NCBI GenBank assembly: GCA_000149265.1
Contig: CH001736.1
Span: 411,324 to 475,323, forward strand
DNA: 64,000 bases
Direction of reading: 5' to 3'
DNA from: Ciona savignyi
Lineage: Eukaryota; Chordata; Ascidiacea; Phlebobranchia; Cionidae
In this document: piece by piece, positions 46,832 to 59,400 of the stretch
How positions within the stretch are numbered: the stretch's first letter is position 1
Layout: the number at the start of each line of letters is the position of its first letter
Notes under the pieces: generated by a model
What the model saw: only the letters and a program-made list of their open reading frames with translations
What the model was told of the DNA's origin: nothing
Databases searched by the model: none
Made by a program: the position numbers and the translations under genes

Positions 46832-47642
46832 ATGTTAAACACAGTTTTCCCTGCGGACGACGAAGACAACACAGACGTTTTAGGCAGTGGAGAAGAAAAT
46901 GTAAGGACCAACGTTGGTAGGTTTATATAGTTGTTTGTTGGGCACTGTGCAATGTTTATACTAGTGTATACAATTTGTGTAAATGACTGCCCAATCACCT
47001 TTAACAGCAACAGTCACCTTTACAAGCAGTACAGCACTAAGTACCTGGAGAGCTATTATGACTTAACGTCGGTTACTTTCCAGGTAATCTCACGACAACC
47101 GCAGCGACAACCAAGTTATACAATATAGATGGAATGCCAGGCAAACTGTACGTGAATGAAGCAACAACAACGGGATATCCTGTAATCAGCGAATCCGACC
47201 TATTTCCCAATTACACAGCTAGCAAAACCATATTAGCAGGCATGTTTACAATCAGTTAAATTTACTAATTACTTTAATATATAACCGTCCGCAGTAAAGC
47301 ATCGGAATTAGAATATTTTATAAATGAATGCCACATTGGTACATAAAATCGTAATACTAGTATTTCAACTGCTACTACATCTGGTGTTTGTATGGCAAGT
47401 TCAGCTCACTTGTGTATTGGTTAACCCAATATTAATGTGTAGAACTTATACTTACAGTGGTGACCGTAATTGCAATTCTTGCCGTTGTGCTTTTCGCGCT
47501 AGCGACCCTACGTTACCGATTCAACCACAAAGGAAGTTACTACGTCACCGAGTTTGCAGAAGCACAGAAATTAAAGAAAAACTCGCCAATTAAAATGGTC
47601 AATATACACGAAGTACCATCAACTAAAGAATGGTTGTTATGA
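46832..47642 (+). CDS. Small single-pass membrane protein with glycophorin C/neurexin-type cytoplasmic tail
   Basis: Three exons: 46832-46916, 47084-47239, 47458-47642, encoding 141 residues. The first ~80 residues are extracellular by prediction: an acidic start with a Ser-Gly-Glu motif (DVLGSGEEN), the kind of site used for glycosaminoglycan attachment, then Thr-rich sequence and two N-glycosylation sequons (NLT, NYT). Residues ~81-98 are a membrane helix (VVTVIAILAVVLFALATL). The tail begins RYRFNHKGSYY and continues VTEFAEAQ, closely like the protein 4.1-binding region of glycophorin C and neurexin-family proteins. It ends KEWLL, comparable to the PDZ-binding ends KEYFI and EYYV. There is no cleavable signal peptide, as in glycophorin C. 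Intron 2 would be GC-AG (CAG/GCATGT). It probably links the membrane to spectrin-actin through 4.1 and a PDZ protein; that is family knowledge. Confidence 0.75.
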
Positions 47643-47832
47643 TATGAACTGAACTTCAGAAATTTTATTATTTAAAGCTATGCATCGTTTTTGTGTAGTG
47701 TCAACAATTAGCATTTTGTAAGATAACAAATAAAACAATTCAGACAAAAAATGGACTGACAAATTTAATTGTACTAGATAACAACTGGACTAAAAATCAT
47801 TACAGAAAAGCATTCATGAATTGAATATTTAT

Positions 47833-50800
47833 TTAAACGTTTTGGTCCTTCGGAGGGTATGGTAGTTTGCCCTGTTTCCTCATATCAAGAACTGCTTCAC
47901 GTTTTGCTTGAACAGCCCGAGCCACTCTGGATCGTAAACGAATGATAGGCCCACGACGGTAGTTGTAAATTTTTTGCTTTCGCTTTATACCCCAGTACCT
48001 CTTATCCCTTCGCTTGGTTTTAAGATTGTTGCGCTTTTCAATGTAATGCTGAAATAAAGAAAAATGTAACCAAACAAGTGAAGCTTAAATACAACAATTT
48101 TGGAAACACAACTTTCACTTGACATTCAAATATTGTTTAGCTAGAAGTGAGGAGACACAAAGGATCAAGATACTTACATATCTCTCTGGGTACCACTTAA
48201 ATGGATGTTCCTTCTCTTCTTCTTCATGCCATTCTATACTTTCTAATCTTTGCTGTTTTGGTTTAATAACGGCAACCGTCTGTGACAGAAGATAAAATGA
48301 TTATTAAATGGGGTAAAAAAGTTGCTTGCTGAAACAAAAAAAAGTGTACAAAGTTTACCAAAAGATACGCACTGTTTCGACCAGAAAGACATCGCGACAT
48401 GCAACTTTGGTTTTATGTTGTTTCATTTAATTGTTTTGGAAGGTTGTTTATTTTAAAAAGTGTCAATTTTATCACATAATATAAATTTTTAAGAATTACA
48501 GAAAAGCAGTGCATCTTGGACTGGTAACCAGTGCTGCTACAGTTAAGAGCGAAGCAAATAGGGTGAGGTTTCTTATGGGAAAAGCGGGCTTAATTAAAAT
48601 TATTCAGTCAGTCTAATTAAACAGGGTGATCAATTTAAAGAAGGGTTGAGAGGTGCTCTTTAGTTTGAAATTAGAGAAATAACAGTTTGTTTGTAAAAAA
48701 GTCATATTGGGTTGAAAAACTGATTAACAGCTTTGGGTACTCCTATATTGTAAAAGCATTCAATCTTTTGGTATAAAAGCCTAGAAAAAATGTGTTTGTG
48801 TAATAAACATACCTTAGGCTCTTTTGCAACAATTTATACCTTATTTATGTTTGCCCATGAGCATAATTGTTTAGGCTACCCATATTGGTAGATGCATGCA
48901 TGAGTAAGATAGGAATAGTACAGGGCAAGCTGAACTCTGTAAATAAGTGCGTACTGGTAGACCTGTAAAATAGCTCGAAGTCAGCCTCATAGCTCAGTGG
49001 CTGTTCTCGGCCACTGTTGCTGAAATTACTGATGATTTAAATAAAGAATACGAAAGAGCTGTAAAATAGCCCGAAATTTGTCATATTCTGAACACTATGT
49101 CTCAGGGGCCGCCTAATTGCTGAATAATGTTCAGTCAAATAAAAGTGCGGATTTTGGTAAAAATAATAGATAATCAAGTAAAAATTATTTAAAAAGCACT
49201 ATTAAAATGGGTAAAGAAATACATAATCATCAGGAATTACCATAATACCTTTTTATGGGTAGTTGATTACCTTTTTCATGGGTTCCTTTGCATATGCTTC
49301 TGACGATATTTTTCCATGTATTCTCCACATTCCATATGGATGAGAAATATGACGTTCAAAAATAACAAATTCTAGGACATTTCGTGCAACATCAGGTGAT
49401 CCATACATGAGTCGACCAAATCGATCGTAAATCGCAAGAGTCTGCAATTTGTGCTGTCAGCTATGATGACTTAAAGCAGTATGTTATTCTTAAAACCACA
49501 AAGCCAATTGCAATAGACCAAATTGTATAGAATGAAGTGTTTCTTTTTTAGCTATTTGTGTTTCACATTTAACAGATCTTTAGAAGATAAAAACTCCATA
49601 CATCAATATTATTCAAATGGTTCATATTTAAATAAAATTCCCGGTTCCTAATTAAAGAAAGTTTTAGCAATCCATTAGCATGATGAGTATAAAATTTTTG
49701 ATGACAGTTTAGTGTTGATAACTTGTATTTGGATGTTTCTATTTCATCTCTTACCTGCTTTGAATGAAATCGTACTGTAACTTGTCCATAATAATTATCA
49801 TCGGTGATCATTGGAGTGGCTCTAATTTGTACTACGCGTGGTGGTTCAATCGATTCAACATATTTCCACATCACTGTCTTGCAGTCGAGACCCTTCACCA
49901 TATCCTAGAAAATATGTTTTAGTTTGTAGTGACAACATTAGACAACAACATAAAGCATCAGAATACAATAGTCCTGCCATGCACATAAATGATTTTAGCC
50001 GCTAATATGTCAACAAAATTTGGTGACTTGACATTCCTGTTCCTGTCATTGTTATGACCGATTAGCTTGGTAAGTTAGTGCGGCGTTACCTTTCATAAAT
50101 TAAGCATCATTGATTAAATAAAATCTAAAAGTAGGTCGACAAAAAATGCTGGTACAATCAGTTTACATGACATTTATGCTNNNNNNNNNNNNNNNNNNNN
50201 NNNNNNNNNNNNNNNNNNNNNNNNNNNNNNNNNNNNNNNNNNNNNNNNNNNNNNNNNNNNNNNNNNNNNNNNNNNNNNNNNNNNNNNNNNNNNNNNNNNN
50301 NNNNNNNNNNNNNNNNNNNNNNNNNNNNNNNNNNNNNNNNNNNNNNNNNNNNNNNNNNNNNNNNNNNNNNNNNNNNNNNNNNNNNNNNNNNNNNNNNNNN
50401 NNNNNNNNNNNNNNNNNNNNNNNNNNNNNNNNNNNNNNNNNNNNNNNNNNNNNNNNNNNNNNNNNNNNNNNNNNNNNNNNNNNNNNNNNNNNNNNNNNNN
50501 NNNNNNNNNNNNNNNNNNTATCAAGAAGTTAACCAAATGGAAGTAAGTACTAACACGACACAAATTTAAACATGAAAAATCCTACTTTGGAGTGTTGAGT
50601 AAGTTGTGTGCTTTTACATAAATGTCTTGAGCTTCCGCTGGGAATCGTTTGCGGTGAAAAGATGCCACTCTCTTTTTTATCATTCGATGACTGAATAAAA
50701 TGTAAAGCGATGAGTTTATGTGTGAGTAAATATACTGGGATTATATTGTTATAATACACAAATTTACACCATCTATTGGTTCACTTTATCCATGTTTTGC

Positions 50801-53800
50801 ATATGGCCATCTTCAACACTGTCTTAAATGATATCTATTAATCCCATCAATTAATATTGCTGTTTAGACAAAATACTAAACTTATCACCTAAAAAATAAT
50901 GCATTAGCGTAATAGTTTGTAACATAACAAGAGTATAGAGATGTAAAATATAGGATAGTTAAATATTTTAGAATTATATATTTCGAATCTAGAATTTCAA
51001 ATCCTATTCTGGAATGTTTTACCATTTATTTAAATTTTAAATATAGTAAACTAGAAATATAATTTTAAACAATGATAAGAAAAGTTTGGGACCCACTCAA
51101 ACAATATTTTCTCATAACATATATGTTAATATCCCGATGCACAGTGTTAAACAAAACTACAAGTCTCTAAACATTATCTTCTGAGGGAGGACTTAATTGC
51201 AATATGTGCTCACAAACAGCAGACCATTTCCACCTTCCCAGTTTTGACATTAAAATTAGGTATTATCTTGCTTGGAGAATTAAATATTAATTTACCATTT
51301 AACACAGTTATACCATGGACCATGGTACAAGTATATTAAATTATTAATTACTACAAACTTGTCTAACTGCATAAATGAACACACATGAATTAATTAAAGC
51401 AGTTGTTTAATTTGCGCTTTTAAATGTCGAGTCTCCAAATAACCTTTTTCGGTTATGGAATAAGTATGTCGTTCATATTTAAAGGTGCAATAAACCACCA
51501 TATTGAAGCATGGGGATACTGACCGCCTTTCTTTATGTGTGCATGTGTTTTCGTCTGTCTATGATGCAAAATTTGATTTCTATTTTAAAGATTACATTGG
51601 TCTGCGCATTACATCCCAAGGATGTTGATTTTTAGTACATATGAAAACTATATCTCTATCTATGTTTATGGTGTTGCTAATGATAGAATATTTGTTTCTG
51701 TTATCACATTATTTTGAAGACTACATTTGTTACCAAATACCTTTTATCATTATTATAAATGAAGAAGCTATTTTACAATTTTAAGTTTACCGAAAGGTAA
51801 CTAATCATGGTTATCAATTGTCGCACACATGCTGATCTGTTGCGCTGATGTTTGCTTATCAGCAAGACGTTTTTTGTTGCATGATGCGTGATGGATTGCA
51901 GCCATGAATTTACGATTATTATTTCGAATCATATTCTTATTAGTTTGCTTATTAAGATTTGAATCCCTAGAGATTCGAATCTCAAATGTTCAAAATCCAT
52001 ATTGTGCATCCTACTGTATAATACTACAAAAACTGTGGTATAACGTTATTTTTGTAAAATGATACAATATTTTTGTTCATAACTTAAAACTAAGGAATTA
52101 AGGATATGGCTTTGATAAAGAATAATAGCAAAAATGCTTGAAACATATTAGGATAAAGATTTCAAAATTCAACATTTTACTACAATGACACAATCAACTT
52201 ACAAAACAATATCAGAACGGAGATTAGTCAACTTTTTTCTTAAATTCAAAGAACTTTTTGTGCCACTTTTGTCATCTTTGTGAGGTTCCATGATGCCTCC
52301 TGTTAATTTAACATATATAAGTGCAGAAACTGTCCTAATTAGATGCTTCACTTAAACAACGTTTCTTGTTCGATGAAATATAAAACTAAACAACCGAACA
52401 TACTGGTTGTTGTTGCTGTACCATTAACTTAACCATTCATATAACTTACTTGTACAGGAAATATCAATAGCACGACTGGACTTGGGAAACCTCCATTCTT
52501 GATAATTATAATCGGCGTATCTCTGATTTTTTTTCAGGAATTTCTTGGTATCTTTGATATGTTTAAAGCTATGATTTAGAGATACAGTCACATAAAATTG
52601 CATAAAGAAAATATATGTCTTTACTGGTAAAAACACATTTATTATGTTTAAAACAGTAATAATTTGAGAATCCTTGTTGGTTTTGACATCAGAACACATC
52701 ATGACTTTGACTCAGTCAAAAAAATGATTGATTGCTCCAGAGGTGTGGATTTAAGATTTTTTCATGTTTATTCCCTTGAATAGGAAAATGCAAAAGCGTA
52801 ACCACATTGGCAATCGAATCGCATACACGATTTTTGTATTTTTGTACAAACCGTTAAATTTTATTGCCTTATGGTTTGTGCAATAAAGTTAATAAACTAG
52901 TCAGTTAGTGACCTGCCACACCAAAAAATAAATAAATTATTATGAAACAAACTAAATTAGTCTGTTAAATTAGTAAATATAACCTGATATTATCAGAGAT
53001 ATTTATTGATGAACCAACCTTGTTTCATCTTCCTTTGATTTGTCTGATTATTTGCTGCTGTTTCTTCTAGTTTTTTCATAAATTCATGACCTTTAATTAA
53101 CATGGCTGCAGATGTGTGCAGTTGACATACGGATTGATTGAAGAGGACAAGCACATTGCTGCCTAAATACAAACACAAGTGAACTTTTAAAATACCAGTA
53201 AACGAATTATAATTAGTAAAACACTAAATAGTTGATAAATTAATGAAATATTCTTCCCAGTAATATTTGGATACAAAAAGATTTCAAAAACAAAAGGTTG
53301 TTTAAATTTTTTTTGCATTGTTCTAACTTTGCTAAAAGCTTGTCTGGAAATAGTTGCATGTCTAGGCCAGAGCCGATATGCATGGCAATGGCACATTCAA
53401 GAACTATAAAGTGAAGGTTTCATTTTTAAAGAAATTACGCTTCGTCTCTATAGGAGCAAAATTGGAGTATGACATTTCGTCGCCATTTTGGCACATATTT
53501 GCCTTTGACATTTGACACACATAATTTCTTGGTTAAATCGCCCTTGCTTATTGTGCACTTTAAGTGAAACATGAAAAGGAAGAGGGGAGTTGGCAAACTG
53601 CGCATTAAAATTAAGATTTAAACAGTTACCTCCTTCCCTCTTTTCATCCTGTTAGTGTTGCTCTATTTCTAAATTATTATCGGGTGCGTTTATGATAACT
53701 CTATACAGTAGTTTAAAACTACTGCCCTTGCCAGTTTTTTTAGTAAAGCTGTAAAATGTCCATATCTGGTAAACTTACCTTTTAGTCTGGAAGGGCCAGA

Positions 53801-53830
53801 AAAGGCAGAGATAAAAACTTTTCTTAGCAT
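47833..53830 (-). CDS. MRPL45: Mitochondrial large-subunit ribosomal protein mL45 with basic C-terminal extension
   Basis: Minus-strand exons: 53779-53830, about 53012-53162, 52450-52568, 52203-52299, 50586-50690, one exon presumed in the assembly gap, 49755-49904, 49271-49441, 48178-48279, 47833-48048. Exons 1-2 give a mitochondrial presequence (MLRKVFISAFSG, then CQLHTSAAM). Family matches follow: SSRAIDISCT, FPAEAQDIYVKAHNLL, MWKYVESIEPP, YYGQVTVRFHSKQ, TLAIYDRFGRLMYGSPDV, HPYGMWRIHGKI. This is the TIM44-like mL45 fold that sits near the peptide exit tunnel. The junction of exons 2 and 3 is uncertain. After the point where the human protein ends, the frame continues ~80 residues (from HPFKWYPER to the stop), very rich in Arg and Lys (KTKRRDKRYWGIKRKQK). 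Confidence 0.92.
50181..50518. other. Assembly gap (338 N)
   Basis: A run of 338 N inside the MRPL45 gene, between the exons at 50586-50690 and 49755-49904. By comparison with the family, a piece of about 10-20 residues is missing between AHNLLNTPK and DMVKGLDCKTV, so one short exon probably lies in or beside the gap. Confidence 0.95.
50691..52202. other. Long MRPL45 intron, nothing recognised
   Basis: 1.5-kb AT-rich intron between exons 4 and 5 of MRPL45. I see no mobile element with clear ends, no RNA gene and no supported open frame. Confidence 0.5.
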
Positions 53831-54609
53831 TGCATCATCCAACACACTTTAATCCATGTACATCTGTATTAACATGTGCAATCACATTATTATTATAAAA
53901 TAATGGGGAAGAAATAGTGCCACATTACGAACTTAAAGTGTAGTAAGTTTAATATGAGATTAAAATTGCTTCCTGATCGACATACAATGCTTGATGTAGA
54001 AAAAATGCTCAATATTACAGACACTACATTTTTATCAATCGGTCAGGTCATTTAATGTTAAAAATTAAATTGAAATATTTAAATAAAACTGTTGGATTGT
54101 AGAAAAGGCCGGGATAATCAATTTGTAATGTACCCTATACTTTATAGGCATTTATTCACCATATTGGTATTATTTACGACGTTTCTATGTCCATTTGTGT
54201 ATTGCGCCTGAAACATAGTCTGTTAGGATAGACCGAACAGGCGAAAAACCCCTCGCGTTTCCATTATGTTCAAAAAAAAGTATTCAATCCTGTCAATTGT
54301 GGAGCTTAGAGTTAAGTTTTCACACAAATAGTGTGTGCAGTTTCCTTCCTTTTAGTGTTGTTCCATTATTCCAGTGGTTTCGAGCAATGTCAACTTAGTG
54401 CATATCCCAAGCACACACCACTAAATAGCCAGCATTTGGTTCGCCTGACAGTTTGACGCGCTACTGGTAGTGGTACAATATGAGCTGACCGGCGCTGTAC
54501 ATTTTGAAAAGAGAATAATCGGCCTCTCAAAAAAAAGATTTTGTCGTTCCGCATCAACAACTCTCTCCTAGAAATTGCTCGATGCCAAGCAGCTTCTACC
54601 ATTCAAAAA
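53831..54609. other. 5' flank of MRPL45 and start of repeat region
   Basis: Contains a phrase (TTTAGTGTTGTTCC, near 54353) resembling the right flank of the MITE at 40082-40279 and a second relative at 53650-53665. A minus-strand open frame with ATG at 54390-54602 (70 codons) has no recognisable domain and overlaps this repeat-like sequence. Confidence 0.4.
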
Positions 54610-55570
54610 AAGAACATATTTTAGTTTTTTTAAGGGAATTACCATAAGTAAATGTTTTCTTTCTTTTAATAAATTGACTCAGAGTGTTTAATGGTCTATT
54701 CTAACATTTCACCAAATCTGATCAAAATTACAGCAGCCGTTCAAGCGCTATGCCCCAAAAAGATAATTTATTAGAAAAAAGGGTTTTGGTTTTTAACGTC
54801 TCAGCGGAATTCCCCTGGATTCATTACCCAAAATTATAGTTTCTGCATATCTAGACCATGTTCTCTTACAAATGTCAAATTTTTATTGCGATTCCATTAC
54901 TCTTTTTGGTAGATGTCGGGGCGCCATGCCTTGCATCTTGCTATCATGATTTGAGGAAAAATCTTATTTTTTAGGGTATTTTATTAGGTAATCTTTTTTA
55001 TTCGTTTTAAGTGTTAAATCAGTTACTAATGCACTTACATTCCACCAAATCTGATTAAAATTGCAGAATCTGTTCAAGCGCTATCCCGTAAATAGCTATT
55101 TTTTAGAAAAAAATACCGTTTTGGTTTTTAAGGTCTCAGGTGAATTTCCCTAAATTTATTACCCACAATTTTGATTTCTGCACATCTAGACCATGTTGTT
55201 TAACAAACGTAAAATTTTATTTGCGATTCCATTACTCCTTTTGGTAAATGTCAGGGTGAAATGGCATGCTTGTCACAATCCTGATTTGAAAACAAAAACC
55301 TACTTTTTTGGGTATTTTCCTAAATAATGTTTTTATTTTCTTTAGGTGTTAAATAAGTGACTAATTACTTACATTTCAGCGAATCCAATTAAAATTGGAG
55401 CAGCCGTTCAAGCGCTATGCCCAAAAAAGCTAAAAATTAAAAAAATATACCGTTTTGGTTTTTCAGGTTTGTGCTCATCTAGACCATGTGGTCTAACAAA
55501 TGACATAGTTTCATTGCGATTCCATTATCCTTTCTGGTAGATGTCGGAGCCACAAGCCATGTCTGTCAAG
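54610..55570. repeat. ~337-bp tandem repeat, nearly three units
   Basis: The same ordered phrases recur at a ~337-bp period: AAATCTGAT-AAAATT at about 54712, 55043 and (as GAATCCAATT) 55380; GTTCAAGCGCTAT at 54740, 55075 and 55411; CATCTAGACCATGT in each unit; and GCGATTCCATTA in each unit. The third unit is shortened by a deletion before CATCTAGACC. No coding frame or transposon ends are visible. Confidence 0.85.
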
Positions 55571-56128
55571 CGTTTGACGAAAAAAACGAACAAAAACAAT
55601 ATGTGTCCCATTTTTTTCAAATGGGACCCATAAATATACATCCATGAAGTCAACAGATTACCGAGCATTATTGTTATATTGTTATTACGACTGTTGTTTT
55701 CAGAAGACGGTAGATCCAGATGCATACTACGTATCACAATAGGTTCGTTTTAATATTTCACTACATGTTTAATATAAAATGTCGGAATGTAATACATAAG
55801 AATTAATTCAATCATTATAAATCAAGATAAAAATATGTACAGTAGTAATTACGGAGTTAATAAACGACAGATCTCTACACTACGAAAATACTAATGAAAA
55901 TGAAGTGCCACATAGTGCAAGTTGGTTATCAAATGAACTGTAAATGTGATTAGAATAAATGTCAACCATGTTAATAAATGAAGTTAATAAATGAATACCA
56001 ATGATTTCAATTGCAGAGGGTCGATTAAGACCAGTTTAAAACTGGGTAATAATAACCGGAACACGACAAGTTTCCATAAAGTTTTTCTGGACATTTAGAA
56101 AACGAAATAAAGAAAGTAGAGAATGTGT
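55571..56128. other. Spacer between tandem repeat and exchanger gene
   Basis: AT-rich. A minus-strand open frame at 55525-55737 has no recognisable domain. Nothing else seen. Confidence 0.4.
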
Positions 56129-56305
56129 GGATAGGATAGGATATTCATGTTTATCCCCGTGAATGGGAAAACCTAGGGGGTTATCACACGGGCAATCGTC
56201 AGGTCACCTCGCGCCCATCGTCGGGTTACCGGAGCTATTGCAGTGTGTTGTATATGATAGACACGTTTCTTCAATTTTGTAGAACCCATTAATTCGGTGG
56301 AGCAG
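56129..56305 (-). mobile_element. SINE copy, 5'-truncated
   Basis: Closely matches 8814-9112: GGATAGGATAGGATATTCATG tail region, CCCCGTGAATGGGAAAACC, CACACGGGCAATCGTCAG, CGGGTTACCGGAGC, TTGCAGTGTGTTGTATATGATAG. The tRNA-like head is absent. It lies ~195 bp beyond the stop codon of the Na+/Ca2+ exchanger, so probably in or near its 3' UTR. Confidence 0.8.
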
Positions 56306-56499
56306 GCTTGCCTGAATTTGGAGGCAAATCAACGCCGTAGTATAGATGTGTAAATTGTATAAACATACTGTAATATTTAATTTTTATCAGTCGTACAAAA
56401 AGTTTGTTTTGTCGGGAAACGCTTGAAGAAGCTGTAAGATTCGGTCATTTTCTTCTAAAACATTTTTCTAAAAACAAGAACATTTTCTTCTAAGAAATT

Positions 56500-59400
56500 C
56501 TAAAACCCTGCTATGTGTCCTACAGCTTGAAGCCATGACAACAGAACATATAAGATCCAAAGAAGTATGAAAAACACAACCGTTGCAATTTTAGGGGTTT
56601 TCGGCCCTCCTAACTCTGCTCCTCCAAGGGCGGGTATGTAGTGACGCGCAACTAGGGTCAACAACGCAAAAATCGCAGTAACCGAGTACAAAAAGATGCT
56701 AAACCGAACCGTGTCGGAGGGCACAGGAAAGGCAGTGTCCTGGAACAAAATGTTTGTTTTTAGAATAAGTAAACTTATCCGCCGTGGTAACCGTGCAGTT
56801 ACCGTTTCAGCAGCATGATAGGTGGCCGCATGTTCAAAACCAAACACCTGTTATTCTCGTGCGTTTTACTGCACCTGAACGATCGGAACCGAGTGGATTC
56901 TGTTAATTTGTGCAAAGGTATTGCAAGGCACTGCTTAAGCTGCGACACCTTGCTGTGAGCATGCATCTTCAATTTGGCATTTTTGTAACACAACGAATAT
57001 TCTACAGCCGTCGACGTGACTAAACACTATTCGAGACAAATACCTGCTTAACTTTCCAGTAAACTGAAGCAATCACCCACGGCAGGCCGAGACCAAGGAA
57101 TACGTTGACACTGTTGCTGCCCGTCACGTTACCGATGCTGTTGTCGGCGTGGGGTTCGCTTTTGGCGAGAATTCGACTCGCACATAAATCGGGCAGAGAA
57201 GTCCCCAACGCCACAAACGGTAGTGCATTCACCGTAGACTTTGAGAGAAAAAGGATATATATGTTGTACCTTCACACTGTTGTATAAGACTATATGTTAT
57301 ATTAAGTGCGATTGCACATTGCATCAGGATTCGCTAAATGTGAAGTTTGCCAAGTGAAAATGGTCATAAAAAGCTTTCGGTTACTATATTCGTTTGTTCA
57401 GTGTAAATATCCACAGGGCGGGAATGTTAAAGGATTTACATTAGGTGGGGTTTGTAAATAAACTTATCCACAGCAGTATATTCTCTTGGCACTTTTAGTA
57501 AAGGAATTAGAAGGTCCTAAACCGCCAAAAGCTTTAAGACAAATTAAAGTCATTTTGGTTATAAAATAAAACAACTTGATCTGCATAGTGATAAATCACT
57601 AACCTTAAGATTGACTAGACAACCAAATATGCCAGCTAAATCTCCAACAATGGCGGTGAGAATGGCAATAAAGCAAAGGGATACGCCAAAGCAAGCCCAC
57701 CCACCCCAAATTGAAGGCGGTGGCACAATTGCGAATATAACCTGGGGAACAGAGCAGTTAAAATTGAATGTTGATTCAACTGGCTACTAATTAAACCTTT
57801 TTTTTAAATTTTTATATCAAGTTAAAGGAATACTAGGTATAAGTAGTACAAAAATAATGTAACAAGCACAGCTAGAACGGCTTATTTTGTATCTCCATTA
57901 AACACATCAACTGTACAAAGGTGTTACAACAGAAATGCTGATACATAAACTTTGTTCTTATTTAAATGGCATGAATTTTCCACTGTCGTGTGTGTCTTTA
58001 ATTTCCGTAGAAATTTGCGGATGTAACTCAGCTTGTTACCTTGAAACCAACTGTGAAGAAATGCATGACGTAATTGCCAGCGGTGGCGCTTTCCACGTCA
58101 CCCCCGTTCACCGTCATAGCTTGCGTGAATTGTTCGGACCAAGATTGAGAGCCGAGCTTCATTTTCAACAGCTTCAGATGAGTTTTAGCAACGACGCGTC
58201 GAACCAAACCGTCAAATTCTAAGAAAATTTGTGGAGCAAATCGTCAACAATAACTATACGTTAAAACTAACATTTCGGCATGCGCTTTGGAGGGTTTTTT
58301 AATTTAAGTTTAATTTAAAATCCAAACCTAAGTAATGAGAAATATTATTTTGACATTTTGGTCAGACGGTTCTCAAATATGTAAATCAAGCTTGTACACA
58401 CTACAATTTTACCACGGCTGCAAATTTTGCCACATACGAAAGCAGGTTTAAGGGCGAACGGACGTAACAGTAATAATTATTTAAAACACTAAGTAAAATA
58501 AGGTGGGCGACCTGTATAAACCTCGCAAACACCGTATTTGAATATCCCGAATGGCAAATAAGACATCTTTTGTTATGGACGTAATGAACGGGTTATTTGA
58601 TGATGAAATAGTTTACTGAATACCAGCACGTATTATTAATATTCCACCCAAGAACAACGTTCAACTAAGAGCGTCATCGTGTTTATTTATGGGATAGACG
58701 GTTGACTTTCGGTTTCATTGATTGAACAACATTTCTTATCAGTAACGAATATATTAAAACACACAGGGTACACGTACCGTCGTCGCCAACAACAGTAACC
58801 ACTGTTTTCTGTGTGTGGCCCAATGTCGCACCGCCAGATGCAGATAGGATGGTAATCTGTGGGAAAAAAACAACTTGTTACGACTACATATAGGATTAGA
58901 AACCAATTTGTTATGACTTTTTATTCGTAATCAACGCAGGTTGATAATTTCGCGACACTTTGGATTAAGAGGATTTTCTTTTCAAACCGCGGGAATTTAT
59001 ATTGGCAATAAACATATTCACACTGAATGGTATAAAAAGTCGGACAAAAACAGAGTCTATCTAATTTGAGATTTTAATAGCTGAACATTCGTGTAAACAT
59101 AATATAATAATAATTTTAAAATCCATGTGATTCTTGGCTTTTTGCAAAGGTAACAATTATTTTTTTCTGTAGTCATTAAAACTACATTTTTCAACAAGGT
59201 TTTCTTTTCCAATCACTACTATTTTTATGAAATGTTCGCGACCAAATTTTTCGTATTCTTACTGTTGTAAGTACAGCGTCAATGTGCTGAAACAAGTCAT
59301 TTAAATTATATTACAATAACATTTTTGCGTTAAATCAAGTATTTTATTTTATACAAGTTTTTAAGATTCGCAAAAACACGAACTAGCATATTATTTACAA

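Noticed and set aside
48980-49050. tRNA gene (CATAGCTCAGTGGCTG looks like a box A)
   Set aside because: No box B or foldable T-arm follows within tRNA distance.
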